Shown here: positions 1 through 8,085 of the stretch, piece after piece
How positions within the stretch are numbered: position 1 is the stretch's first letter
Layout: each line of letters opens with the position of its first letter
NCBI RefSeq assembly: GCF_007786475.1
Contig: NZ_VNJJ01000001.1
Coordinates: 605,381-669,380 of the forward strand
Origin: Cohnella terricola
GTDB taxonomy: Bacteria > Bacillota > Bacilli > Paenibacillales > Paenibacillaceae
Length of the DNA: 64,000 nt
Direction of reading: 5' to 3'
Notes under the pieces: model-generated
What the model was told of the DNA's origin: nothing
Database searches by the model: none
The model's input: only the letters and a program-made list of their open reading frames with translations
Translations under genes and position numbers: made by a program

Positions 1-61
1 AAAGTATCGAGGAAATCCCGAGTTCGGAAAAAGCGATATACAAATAAAACGGATTCCGCAT

Positions 62-104
62 GCGCCATCCCCCGGGTTTCGCCGGAGTGATGGCGTATTT
101 TCGT
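62..104 (+). terminator. Rho-independent terminator of an upstream gene
   Basis: Stem CGCCATC (63-69) pairs with GATGGCG (89-95), with an inner CCGG/CCGG pairing, followed by TATTTTC. The gene it ends lies outside the window. Bases 1-61 show no gene. Confidence 0.6.
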
Positions 105-123
105 TCCCGAATCCCTATCCGCA

Positions 124-132
124 TGATATAAT
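124..132 (+). promoter_or_regulatory. Extended -10 promoter before ypfA
   Basis: TGATATAAT at 124-132 is an extended -10 (TGnTATAAT). No good -35 is seen at the expected distance (TTCCCG at 104-109), which is tolerable for extended -10 promoters. Confidence 0.45.
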
Positions 133-215
133 GTGTCCGAATCATACTATCGTTAAGAAAAGGATATGCCGTTTTTTGTTTCAAAACGGCTCATCCGGGA
201 CACGGAGGGGTGCAG

Positions 216-860
216 GTGCTTCCGAAAATCAACCAAATGATGTACATACAGACCGAAGCCGATTCCGAGACGGTTACGTTGCGCTCGCGCGTTGCGGATA
301 TAGACGACGTGAACGTTTATATCGAAATTCCGTTAAACGAGAAAAGCCGAAAGCTGTATCGAGCCCGTGAAGGGGAAGAAATGGAGTTGTATTTTTTCAC
401 CCAAGACGGAGTGAAGCATTTATTCTCCAGCAGCGTCACCGGATTCCGCAAGGAATCGGTCCCTCTGATCGCGATCCGCAAGCCCGATCCGGACCAGATA
501 ACGAAAGATCAGCGGCGAAGCTTCCTCAGGGTTAACGCCAATCTGGAGCTTGCCGTTAAGATCGGAGATAAGCTCAGCTTCGTCGCCGTCACCGAGGATA
601 TAAGCGGAGGCGGGGTTTCTTTCTTATGCGAAAGAAGATGGCCGATTGGACCGAATGACGTGCTTTCTTGTTGGTTATTATTAAGCTATAAGGGCGGATC
701 GATCGCACACGCCAAATTCGAAGGAGAAGTCGTCAGAGTGTTGCCGATCGAGCCGGACAAGCATTTGATCATGATGCGCTTTCAGGAAATCTCGGATTCC
801 GATCAACAGAAAGTGATACGATACTGTTTCGAACGTCAATTGGACATGCGCAGGGAATGA
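216..860 (+). CDS. ypfA: PilZ-domain flagellar brake-type protein (YpfA/DgrA family)
   Basis: This is a 214-residue protein with an N-terminal YcgR-like domain (about residues 10-95) and a C-terminal PilZ domain. The PilZ signature is visible as QRRSFLRV followed about 35 residues later by DISGGG, the two motifs that clamp cyclic di-GMP in this family. In B. subtilis the homologue YpfA (DgrA) sits directly upstream of ypfB and cmk and slows motility when c-di-GMP is high; the same order is seen here. Start: a GTG at 210 overlaps the ribosome binding site GGAGGGG (204-210), so the in-frame GTG at 216, seven bases after GGAGG, is the better start. The c-di-GMP role is inferred from family. Confidence 0.85.
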   Translation: MLPKINQMMYIQTEADSETVTLRSRVADIDDVNVYIEIPLNEKSRKLYRAREGEEMELYFFTQDGVKHLFSSSVTGFRKESVPLIAIRKPDPDQITKDQRRSFLRVNANLELAVKIGDKLSFVAVTEDISGGGVSFLCERRWPIGPNDVLSCWLLLSYKGGSIAHAKFEGEVVRVLPIEPDKHLIMMRFQEISDSDQQKVIRYCFERQLDMRRE

Positions 861-911
861 AGCAGGCGACAGCCGGCGCGGCCTTGGCGCGCGTTCCGGA
901 GGGCCTGATAG

Positions 912-1115
912 ATGGTGAAGAAATCGAAAGATAGATACGACCAAGAGTTTATTGCCTGGTCGGATCGCATGGAGAAGATGTTGATCAAAGGGATCAAAGC
1001 GCTTATCGGGTTGTTGATCGTAGCCCAGCTTGCTTTGCAATTTCCCGCCGTCAGGCATTGGATCACGAAGGCGGATAGCGCGGAAGGAGTTCCCTTTCAT
1101 CGCCAATCCCGCTAG
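912..1115 (+). CDS. ypfB: YpfB-like small membrane protein (DUF5359 type)
   Basis: A 67-residue protein with a charged N-terminus and a single hydrophobic segment (about residues 29-45, ALIGLLIVAQLAL). Ribosome binding site GGAGGG lies about 8 bases before the ATG. Position between a ypfA-type gene and cmk is the same as B. subtilis ypfB. No biochemical function is known for the family. The gene is probably co-transcribed with ypfA, 51 bases upstream. Confidence 0.7.
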   Translation: MVKKSKDRYDQEFIAWSDRMEKMLIKGIKALIGLLIVAQLALQFPAVRHWITKADSAEGVPFHRQSR

Positions 1116-1132
1116 CGTTTACGCAACCATTT

Positions 1133-1161
1133 TTGCATCCGCAAAGGCCCTGTGGTATAAT
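1133..1161 (+). promoter_or_regulatory. Sigma-A-type promoter before cmk
   Basis: TTGCAT (1133-1138), 17-bp spacer, TATAAT (1156-1161). The predicted start near 1168 lies just before a terminator-like hairpin. Confidence 0.55.
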
Positions 1162-1174
1162 TTTCTCGATCCAC

Positions 1175-1199
1175 GCAGGCTGTGCCTGCCTTATTTTTT
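1175..1199 (+). terminator. Terminator-like hairpin in the cmk leader
   Basis: GCAGGC (1175-1180), TGT loop, GCCTGC (1184-1189), then C and TTATTTTTT. It lies between the predicted cmk promoter and the cmk start, so it may end ypfAB transcripts, act as an attenuator for cmk, or both. Confidence 0.6.
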
Positions 1200-1261
1200 G
1201 GTCAGCAAGCGCAATTCGTCATCTCTTGTTGTCGGCATGTAGGAGGTCTAATCTTTATCTT

Positions 1262-1966
1262 ATGAACGCACCGTATTCCCCTCGAATCAATATCGCGATC
1301 GACGGTCCGGCTGGAGCCGGCAAAAGCACGGTCGCCCGCAAGGTTGCCAGCGCTCTTCGCTATATCTACATAGACACCGGCGCCATGTACAGGGCGGTTA
1401 CGTTGAAGGTGCTAGAATCGGGGCTTTCGACCGAGGATAACGAGGGTGTAGGTCGTTTGGCGGACGGATTGGATATCGTTCTATTACCCGGCGCCGAGTC
1501 CCAGCGCGTTCTCGTGAACGGAGAAGACGTAACCTCGCGGATCAGAACGTTGGACATTAATCGCAATGTATCCTACGTTGCCCGATTAGCCGACGTTCGC
1601 TCAAGAATGGCCGAGCTCCAACGGCGCATGGCCTTGGAGAAAGGCGTCGTCATGGACGGACGGGATATCGGCACGCACGTTCTTCCGGACGCGGAGCTTA
1701 AAGTTTTTCTAACCGCTACGCCGAGAGAGAGGGCCAAACGGCGATTCCTTGAGCTCGATCCGAACGAAGGGATCACGCTTGAGCAACTGGAGAAGGAAAT
1801 CACCGAGCGGGATCGCTTGGATCAAGAGCGCAACATTGCGCCTCTCCTTCAGGCTCACGACGCTCTTCTGCTCGATTCCACGGGAAAGACAGTGGACGAG
1901 GTTGCGGAAGAAATCGTACAATGGGGACTTGCGGCGGTAAGAACCATTTCGGCGGGGGAGAAGTAA
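1262..1966 (+). CDS. cmk: Cytidylate kinase
   Basis: CMP/dCMP kinase, cytosolic, transferring phosphate from ATP to CMP in pyrimidine nucleotide salvage and synthesis. The 234-residue product has the P-loop GPAGAGKST near residue 14, the conserved YIDTGAMYRAVT segment, DGRDIGTHV in the middle and a RD(R/E)xD-type region (ERDRLDQER) near the C-terminus. The open frame continues upstream to 1133 but that part lies in the promoter and hairpin region; the ATG at 1262, after AGGAGG (1241-1246), gives the normal family length, although the 15-base spacing is long. plsC follows after three bases, and the cmk-plsC-S1 order is widespread in Firmicutes. Confidence 0.95.
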   Translation: MNAPYSPRINIAIDGPAGAGKSTVARKVASALRYIYIDTGAMYRAVTLKVLESGLSTEDNEGVGRLADGLDIVLLPGAESQRVLVNGEDVTSRIRTLDINRNVSYVARLADVRSRMAELQRRMALEKGVVMDGRDIGTHVLPDAELKVFLTATPRERAKRRFLELDPNEGITLEQLEKEITERDRLDQERNIAPLLQAHDALLLDSTGKTVDEVAEEIVQWGLAAVRTISAGEK

Positions 1967-1969
1967 ATT

Positions 1970-2557
1970 ATGTTATATCGTTTCGCAAGAGCTATTCTCC
2001 GCTTCGTTTACTGGTTGCTCTACCGGCTGGAGGTCAGGGGAGTCGAGCAAATTCCCCGGGATGGCCCGCTCGTGTTGTGCAGCAATCACAAAAGTTTACA
2101 GGATCCCATCACTTTGGGGATATGGGTGCCCCGCAAAGTTCATTATATGGCGAAAGAAGAGTTATTCCGTATTCCGCTCTTCGGCTCGTTGATTAGAGCT
2201 TTAGGAGCGTTTCCGGTCAAACGCGGAGGCGTGAGCAAGGAAGCGATCCGAACGGCGATTACGCTGTTGCAGGGTGGAAACGTGATGGGGATTTTTCCGG
2301 AAGGTACCCGCAATGAATCGGTAGGCATGGGCAAACGCGGAGCCGTAACGATGGCTGTCCGCGCCAAGGCTGTTGTCGTACCGGTCGCATTGGTCGGAGA
2401 GTACCGTCCGTTCCGCAAGATGCTCGCGGTGTACGGAGCGCCGATTGATCTGACGCCGTACGCGGAGCAAGGCACGTCCGAAAGTTTGGAAGAAGCGACC
2501 GAATTGATTATGTCCCGCATCAGGGAAATGGTAAGAACCGGGCAACCGGCTTCTTAA
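1970..2557 (+). CDS. plsC: 1-acyl-sn-glycerol-3-phosphate acyltransferase
   Basis: Membrane-associated acyltransferase that converts lysophosphatidic acid to phosphatidic acid. The 195-residue protein shows the catalytic HX4D motif (NHKSLQD, about residue 43-49), the FPEGTR substrate-binding motif near residue 107, and an N-terminal hydrophobic stretch. It starts three bases after cmk with a GGGGGAGAAG ribosome binding site inside the cmk tail, so the two are translated from one message. Works with PlsY, also encoded in this window at 7.5 kb, in phospholipid synthesis. Confidence 0.93.
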   Translation: MLYRFARAILRFVYWLLYRLEVRGVEQIPRDGPLVLCSNHKSLQDPITLGIWVPRKVHYMAKEELFRIPLFGSLIRALGAFPVKRGGVSKEAIRTAITLLQGGNVMGIFPEGTRNESVGMGKRGAVTMAVRAKAVVVPVALVGEYRPFRKMLAVYGAPIDLTPYAEQGTSESLEEATELIMSRIREMVRTGQPAS

Positions 2558-2653
2558 TCGGATGCATGTTTCCGGCAAGAAACCATCATACTAAAGGCAT
2601 TATTTGGTTCTCGCGTTTTCGGGTAAGTAAGATTTAAGCGCCGCATAGTGCGA

Positions 2654-2697
2654 GTTCAAAAAGTTTAGCCAAGTGATCGAAGTCGAACTTTTTGAAC
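2654..2697 (+). repeat. Perfect 12-bp inverted repeat upstream of the S1-like gene
   Basis: GTTCAAAAAGTT (2654-2665) and AACTTTTTGAAC (2686-2697) are exact reverse complements with a 20-base loop. There is no U-tract after it, so it is not a standard terminator. It lies 57 bases before the ypfD start and could be an mRNA leader structure or a protein operator. Confidence 0.6.
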
Positions 2698-2753
2698 AAC
2701 CTTTTAAAGCGGGTTTAAATAAAGTTGGGGTAGAACTGAGGAGGTAATTTTTC

Positions 2754-3980
2754 ATGTCTGAAGAAATCAACGTCCAAGAAACTGCGGCTGCAGAACCGGT
2801 GGCTGAGAACGTCAGCCAGGAAGCGCTGGAGAATGTCGTAACCTTGAAGAAAGGGGACACCGTGAAAGGTACGGTGGTCAAAATTGACGACAACCAAGCG
2901 TACGTTAGCCTTGGATATAAATATGACGGCGTCATTCCGCTGCGCGAACTGTCTTCCGTTAATCTGGAGAATGCCGCAGAAGCGGTTCAAATCGGCCAGG
3001 AAGTCGAAGCGAAAATCGTCAGCATCAACGATGCCAAAGAATCGCTCGTTCTTTCCAAACGCCAAGCAGACGCTCCACGCGCGTGGGATGAGCTTCAAGT
3101 GAAATTCGACAACGGCGAAGCTTTCGAAGTCGCGATTACCGACGTCGTCAAAGGCGGCCTGGTCGCTGACGTGGGCGTACGCGGATTTATTCCGGCATCC
3201 ATGGTAGAACGTCATTTCGTAGAAGATTTCAGCTCGTATAAGGGCCGTACGTTAAAGGTGAAAGTCAAAGAAATCGACCGTGAAAACAACAAGGTCATTC
3301 TTTCCGCCAAGGACGTGCTCGATGCCGAGTACGAAGAGCAAAAACAAAAAATCATGAACGAGCTTCAACCTGGCCAAGTGTTGGAAGGAAAAGTCCAACG
3401 CTTGACACCATTCGGAGCTTTCGTGGATATCGGCGGCATCGATGGTCTCGTGCACGTGTCCGAGATGGCTTGGCAACATGTCGCGCATCCTGCGGACGTC
3501 GTCTCCGAAGGCCAAGACGTAAAGGTGAAAGTGCTGAAAGTCGATCCTTCGATCGGCAAAATTTCCCTCAGCATTAAAGCGGCTCAACCGGGTCCTTGGG
3601 AAACGGCTGTCGGCCAATTCAACATCGGCGATGTCGTAACTGGCGTCGTTAAACGTCTGGTCACTTTCGGAGCATTCGTTGAAATCGCTCCGGGCGTAGA
3701 GGGACTCGTTCACATTTCGCAAATCGCGCATCGCCATGTCGCAACGCCTCACGAGGTGTTGAAGGAAGGTCAAGAAGTTCAAGCGAAAGTGCTTGATTTC
3801 AACCCTGCCGAGAAACGCGTTTCCCTGTCCATCAAGGAAACGGAAGAAGCGCCGGCCCGTCCGGAACGCGAAGCTCGCGCACCGCGCGCGCCAAGAGAAG
3901 AAACGAACCTTCCGCCGGCTGAAAGCATGAGCTTTAACCTGGGAGAACGTTTCGGCGATAAGCTGAGCAAGTTCAAATAA
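2754..3980 (+). CDS. ypfD: Ribosomal protein S1-like RNA-binding protein (YpfD), four S1 domains
   Basis: A 408-residue protein with four S1 RNA-binding (OB-fold) repeats at roughly residues 31-105, 115-188, 203-278 and 290-365; the third and fourth carry the classic FGAFVD/EI and GLVHxS motifs. The acidic N-terminus and the basic, Arg/Pro-rich tail flank the repeats. Firmicutes carry this short S1 homologue in place of the six-domain S1 of E. coli; in B. subtilis it is not essential. Strong ribosome binding site GAGGAGG. The gene is monocistronic, with its own leader (inverted repeat 2654-2697) and terminator. Confidence 0.9.
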   Translation: MSEEINVQETAAAEPVAENVSQEALENVVTLKKGDTVKGTVVKIDDNQAYVSLGYKYDGVIPLRELSSVNLENAAEAVQIGQEVEAKIVSINDAKESLVLSKRQADAPRAWDELQVKFDNGEAFEVAITDVVKGGLVADVGVRGFIPASMVERHFVEDFSSYKGRTLKVKVKEIDRENNKVILSAKDVLDAEYEEQKQKIMNELQPGQVLEGKVQRLTPFGAFVDIGGIDGLVHVSEMAWQHVAHPADVVSEGQDVKVKVLKVDPSIGKISLSIKAAQPGPWETAVGQFNIGDVVTGVVKRLVTFGAFVEIAPGVEGLVHISQIAHRHVATPHEVLKEGQEVQAKVLDFNPAEKRVSLSIKETEEAPARPEREARAPRAPREETNLPPAESMSFNLGERFGDKLSKFK

Positions 3981-3992
3981 GTTATATTTTCG

Positions 3993-4020
3993 AAAACCCG
4001 CCTATGCAGGCGGGTTTTTT
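3993..4020 (+). terminator. Terminator of ypfD
   Basis: AACCCGCC (3995-4002), TATGCA loop, GGCGGGTT (4009-4016), then a T run to 4020. Confidence 0.9.
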
Positions 4021-4031
4021 GCGTCTAGACG

Positions 4032-4184
4032 CTGCAGCCCCTGAATAGCACGATTGTTTCGAGCAACTCCGACGAATGGACACTGCTGTTTCAGAATAGC
4101 ACGATTATTTCGAGCAACTCCGGCGAATAGACACTGCAGTCCCAAAATAGCGCGATTGTTTCGAGTAACTCCGGCAGAGGCGGC
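4032..4184 (+). repeat. Three tandem copies of a ~51-bp intergenic repeat
   Basis: Units begin at 4032, 4083 and 4134, each starting CTGC(A/T)G and carrying AATAGC(A)CGATT(G/A)TTTCGAG followed by (C/T)AACTCCG. Copies differ at several positions. The period of 51 is divisible by three, but there is no ribosome binding site or conserved start. No known mobile element feature is seen. Confidence 0.75.
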
Positions 4185-4266
4185 CTCTCCGATATTTCCT
4201 CGTCGTCCATCGAGAGCATGGATTGCAGCCTATCCGGCGCATACTAGCTTATGGAGGTGAGAGGGG

Positions 4267-4896
4267 ATGTCGCCGATATTCATAGCCGCTTTCTTATGGT
4301 TGATCGCCGCGATCTTATGGTGGAGCGGATGGAGGGAGGAGCCAATCGAGGGAGTGCCGTATTGGGCCGTCGGCATTTTTCTTGCCGTTTGGCCGCTCGC
4401 GATACTCGGGAGTCTTCCCGTAACCTCGTCGGTGTCGCTTAACGGGGCATGGTTATGGACGCTGATCTCCGTCGGTGCGTTGGCATGGCGAATCCCTCCC
4501 GCCAGGAGGTGGATGTCGCTGTCGGCCGGCATTCTGATTGGTTCCGTTGCGATTCTGCTCGGCAGAATTGCATATTCGCCAATCGGGATCGCTCACGGTT
4601 ACACGCCTTGGGCGATTCCGATACTCGTAGGCTTGCTGGCTGCGCTTTTTCTTCGTTCCTTGCCGGAACAGGTGCTGGCGATATCGTTAAGCCTCATCTT
4701 AAGCGAAGGGATTGCGGCTATCGTGCAAGCCCCCGGTGAGTCGATGTCGGAGATAAGGGGCGCTGCGTGGCTTGAGGGCTGGTGGATCGCCGTGTCGTTT
4801 GCTCGATTATGGAGCGCGGCCGTGAAGTCGGCAGTAGAACACGGAAGGAAACTAACGTTGAAATTCAGCGGAAAAAGAGGGGGGCAGCGTTTATGA
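4267..4896 (+). CDS. yphA: YphA-like integral membrane protein
   Basis: A 209-residue, very hydrophobic protein with about six membrane spans, starting MSPIFIAAFLWLIAAILWW. Order yphA-yphB-der matches B. subtilis, on which the name rests; no function is known. The ribosome binding site GGAGGTGAGAGGGG precedes the ATG, and the stop overlaps the start of the next gene (ATGA), which indicates translational coupling. Confidence 0.7.
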   Translation: MSPIFIAAFLWLIAAILWWSGWREEPIEGVPYWAVGIFLAVWPLAILGSLPVTSSVSLNGAWLWTLISVGALAWRIPPARRWMSLSAGILIGSVAILLGRIAYSPIGIAHGYTPWAIPILVGLLAALFLRSLPEQVLAISLSLILSEGIAAIVQAPGESMSEIRGAAWLEGWWIAVSFARLWSAAVKSAVEHGRKLTLKFSGKRGGQRL

Positions 4897-5813
4897 TGCT
4901 CGGCTGGCTACATGCCCACAAAGAATTGACCGCCGTCGTTCTCGGAACGGCGTTCGGAATGGCGGTAAGGGTAACGATGCTTCGCAGCGATTATCGCCAA
5001 TACCCGGCGTATCCTCATGGGAAGATCATCCACTTGTCGCTCGGATTGATCGCCGGGGCACTAGGTTCGGTCGCCGTTCCTGCGCTGTACAACAAAGATT
5101 ACACGGCGATCACGTTCTTGTCACTCGCGGCGCAGCAATTTCGCGAAGTGCGCAATATGGAACGCAACACGCTGACCGCGATCGACAAAATGGAATTGAT
5201 CCCGAGAGGGGCCGCTTATATCGAAGGGATTGCGGTCGTGTTTGAAGGGCGCAATTATTTGGCGATCCTGACCGCTTTTATAACCAGTAATTTCGTCCTC
5301 TGGATCGGTTGGTGGGTGGGTTTGATCATGGGTTTAGTGTTGCTAGTAGTAGCGAATTACTTTATGAAGGGAAAAAAAATATCCCATATCGCCGACGTCC
5401 AGATGGCGCCTCTCAAGCTAGAGGGGCCAAATCTGTTCGTCGGAGACGTGTACTTAATGAATGTGGGCTTGGACGAGAGCAGGAACATTATCATGCAACT
5501 GGGCATCGGCTTTATTTTGACTCCGAAGAACGACGACGCCAAAGTCACGATCGCCAATCTGGGGCAGCGTCAAGCGATCCTTCACGACGTGTCGACGCGG
5601 CTTGGCGTCTATCGCGACGATGGCGACCCTTCTTTGCTGCCGATCGCGAAATTAGGTCTGCCTACCGGCAAGCTGGGAATTCTCGTACTGCCGCGTGAGA
5701 AGGATACGGACAAAGCTTATCAATCGGTTAGAAACGTGCCGCTTCTAGAGGCGGCCGTGCGCATGCCTACGGAAGCAAACCGAAAGAGCACGGAGGCGAA
5801 CCCAAGTGGCTAA
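4893..5813 (+). CDS. yphB: YIEGIA-family membrane protein (YphB-like)
   Basis: A 306-residue membrane protein containing the exact family signature YIEGIA at about residue 109, preceded by GAA. The N-terminal half has several hydrophobic segments; the C-terminal ~130 residues are soluble-looking and contain no recognised catalytic motif. The frame is open upstream to 4782, but the ATG at 4893 overlaps the yphA stop (ATGA) behind AGAGGGGGGCAG. The following small gene encodes what protein-family naming calls the capping complex subunit for YIEGIA, so the two probably form a complex. Conserved in spore formers; the function is unknown. Confidence 0.8.
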   Translation: MMLGWLHAHKELTAVVLGTAFGMAVRVTMLRSDYRQYPAYPHGKIIHLSLGLIAGALGSVAVPALYNKDYTAITFLSLAAQQFREVRNMERNTLTAIDKMELIPRGAAYIEGIAVVFEGRNYLAILTAFITSNFVLWIGWWVGLIMGLVLLVVANYFMKGKKISHIADVQMAPLKLEGPNLFVGDVYLMNVGLDESRNIIMQLGIGFILTPKNDDAKVTIANLGQRQAILHDVSTRLGVYRDDGDPSLLPIAKLGLPTGKLGILVLPREKDTDKAYQSVRNVPLLEAAVRMPTEANRKSTEANPSG

Positions 5814-5985
5814 GATCGTTGGCGTCGTCACGACGAAGCGCGAGTATGTCGGAGGCGGAGCTCCGATTATCTTCGCGAGAGACGAAGCTCATCTGCAAAT
5901 GATTGCCCACTTGCTGGAGAAGGTGATGGACTGTTCCGCCCATTCGGTCGACGAGGAACTGTTTATTATCGTGGATCACAAGTAA
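5806..5985 (+). CDS. Small YIEGIA partner protein (capping complex subunit family)
   Basis: A 59-residue protein starting at GTG 5806, overlapping the last eight bases of yphB, with GGAGG at 5792-5796 and nine-base spacing. The sequence begins MAKIVGVVTTKREYVGGGAP and ends LFIIVDHK; it is compact with no membrane span. Its size and fixed position directly after the YIEGIA gene fit the family named capping complex subunit for YIEGIA. The role is not established; partnership with the upstream protein is inferred from neighbourhood and overlap. It is short enough to be missed by gene finders using a 60-codon limit. Confidence 0.8.
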   Translation: MAKIVGVVTTKREYVGGGAPIIFARDEAHLQMIAHLLEKVMDCSAHSVDEELFIIVDHK

Positions 5986-6133
5986 TTATCTGAAGACGAT
6001 CCACTCCAAACATGGGCTCAGGCAATAATCGTTAGCCAAGTAGACCGATTTTTGATATGATGAAATTTGCGATTGTTTCAGTTCCTGGCCCTGCCAGGAC
6101 GATGATTGTTCGATATGTTGAGGAGTGGAAAAT

Positions 6134-7456
6134 ATGGCACGACCCGTTATAGCCATCGTTGGAAGGCCCAATGTGGGCAAATCCACGATATTTAACCGGA
6201 TTATCGGCGACCGTCTTGCGATCGTCGAAGATAAACCGGGTGTAACCAGAGATCGTATATACGGCACCGGAGAGTGGAATGGGCGTTCATTTAACGTCAT
6301 TGATACCGGCGGCATTGAAATCGACGGCGAAGATAGCTTGCTTCGATCGGTAAGAATACAGGCTGAGCTTGCCATCGAAGAGGCAGACGTCATTATTTTT
6401 ATGGTCGACGCCAAATCCGGAGTGACGAACGCGGATGAAGAAGTGGTGCGTTTGCTGTTCCGTTCGCGCAAGCCGATCGTGCTTGGGGTTAATAAAGTCG
6501 ATAATCTGCAGCGGATGGACGACATTTACGAGTTTTATTCGCTTGGCATCGGCGATCCGTTGCCGCTATCAGGCTCGCACGGAACGGGTATCGGCGACTT
6601 GCTCGATGCTGCAGTGAGCAAACTTCCGGTCAAAGAAGACCAAGAGTATAACGACGACGTGATCAAGGTCGCGTTGATCGGACGCCCGAACGTGGGCAAA
6701 TCCTCTCTCGTGAACGCGATTCTAGGAGAGGAGCGCGTTATCGTTAGCAATATCGCGGGAACGACACGCGACGCGATTGACACGCCGTTCGAGAAAGACG
6801 GGCAGAAATACGTTCTGATCGATACGGCAGGCATGCGCAAACGCGGCAAGGTCTACGAGACGACTGAGAAGTACAGCGTGATGAGAGCGATGCAAGCGAT
6901 CGAACGCGCGGATGTCGTGCTCGTCGTCATTAACGGCGAGGAGGGCATTATCGAGCAGGATAAGCATATTGCCGGATATGCGCATGAGAACGGCAAAGCG
7001 GCGATCTTCGTCGTGAACAAATGGGATGTCGTCGAGAAGGACGACAAAACGATGCAGCATTTCACGAACTCGATTCGCGAACAATTTCTGTTCATGACAT
7101 ATGCGCCTGTCGTGTTCTTGTCCGCTCTGACGAAACATCGACTGACCAAGCTGTTCCCCGTTATAACGCGGGTTGCCGAGCAGCATGCGCTGCGCGTACC
7201 GACGAACGTGCTGAACGACATCTTGTCGGATGCGGTCGCGATGAATCCGCCGCCGACGGACAAGGGAAGAAGATTGCGCATCAACTATATGACGCAGATC
7301 GCGGTCAAACCGCCGACTTTCCTCATTTTCGTCAACGACCCCGAACTTATGCATTTTTCTTACGAACGGTATTTGGAGAACAAAATCCGCGCGGCTTTCG
7401 CTTTCGAAGGAACTCCGCTGAGATTGTTCACCCGTAAGAAATCCGATCAAGAATAG
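6134..7456 (+). CDS. der: Ribosome biogenesis GTPase Der (EngA)
   Basis: Essential double-GTPase of 50S ribosomal subunit assembly. The 440-residue protein has two G domains, each with GRPNVGKS (near residues 9 and 183), DTxG switch motifs (DTGGIE, DTAGMR) and NKxD motifs (NKVD, NKWD), followed by the C-terminal KH-like domain. A GTG at 6125 is in frame, but it sits inside the ribosome binding site GAGGAG (6120-6125); the ATG at 6134 is correctly spaced. The 148 bases upstream hold no other gene. Confidence 0.97.
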   Translation: MARPVIAIVGRPNVGKSTIFNRIIGDRLAIVEDKPGVTRDRIYGTGEWNGRSFNVIDTGGIEIDGEDSLLRSVRIQAELAIEEADVIIFMVDAKSGVTNADEEVVRLLFRSRKPIVLGVNKVDNLQRMDDIYEFYSLGIGDPLPLSGSHGTGIGDLLDAAVSKLPVKEDQEYNDDVIKVALIGRPNVGKSSLVNAILGEERVIVSNIAGTTRDAIDTPFEKDGQKYVLIDTAGMRKRGKVYETTEKYSVMRAMQAIERADVVLVVINGEEGIIEQDKHIAGYAHENGKAAIFVVNKWDVVEKDDKTMQHFTNSIREQFLFMTYAPVVFLSALTKHRLTKLFPVITRVAEQHALRVPTNVLNDILSDAVAMNPPPTDKGRRLRINYMTQIAVKPPTFLIFVNDPELMHFSYERYLENKIRAAFAFEGTPLRLFTRKKSDQE

Positions 7457-7467
7457 GGGAGAACGGC

Positions 7468-8085
7468 GTGCTCAACACGATTATTGCGATTATCGTCAGT
7501 TATTTATTAGGCTCGATTTCATTCAGCATTTTGTTCGCGCGGTGGCTCCGCAAGATCGATATCAGGGAGCACGGCAGCGGCAACGCGGGAGCGACGAATA
7601 CGCTCAGAGTATTGGGCAAAGGACCGGCGATCGCCGTGTTCCTGCTTGATATTGCCAAAGGTTCGGCCGGTGTGCTCATTGGACAGTGGTTAGGGGACGG
7701 CAACGCTTGGATCCCGGTCGCATGCGGTTTGGCCGCTATCGCCGGACATAACTGGCCGATCTATTTCAGGTTCAAAGGCGGTAAGGGGATCGCAACAACC
7801 GTCGGAGCTTTGGTGATTTGGGCGTTTTTGCCGACGCTGATCGCGGGAATCGCGGCTATTTTGATTATTGTCGTTACTCGCTACGTATCTTTAGGGTCTC
7901 TGATCTTCGCCGTATTGCTTCCGATCTTGTTTTATATATTCGATCTGAACACCTCGTTGATATGGGGGGCAGTCGTCGTTGCCGTGCTTGCGATTGTCCG
8001 CCATCGCAAGAACATCGTTAAGCTTATGAACGGAACTGAAAATAAGCTGGGCGGCGGTAAGAAGGGGGAGCCTCACGGTGTCTAA
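7468..8085 (+). CDS. plsY: Acyl-phosphate:glycerol-3-phosphate acyltransferase PlsY
   Basis: Membrane enzyme that makes lysophosphatidic acid from acyl-phosphate and glycerol-3-phosphate. The 205-residue protein has about five spans and the three PlsY motifs: GSGNAGATNTLR near residue 37, GHNWPIYFRFKGGKG near 92-106, and a C-terminal loop with RHRKNI. GTG start with GGGGAG nearby. It overlaps gpsA, which supplies its glycerol-3-phosphate substrate, by eight bases, a functionally sensible coupling. Confidence 0.95.
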   Translation: MLNTIIAIIVSYLLGSISFSILFARWLRKIDIREHGSGNAGATNTLRVLGKGPAIAVFLLDIAKGSAGVLIGQWLGDGNAWIPVACGLAAIAGHNWPIYFRFKGGKGIATTVGALVIWAFLPTLIAGIAAILIIVVTRYVSLGSLIFAVLLPILFYIFDLNTSLIWGAVVVAVLAIVRHRKNIVKLMNGTENKLGGGKKGEPHGV

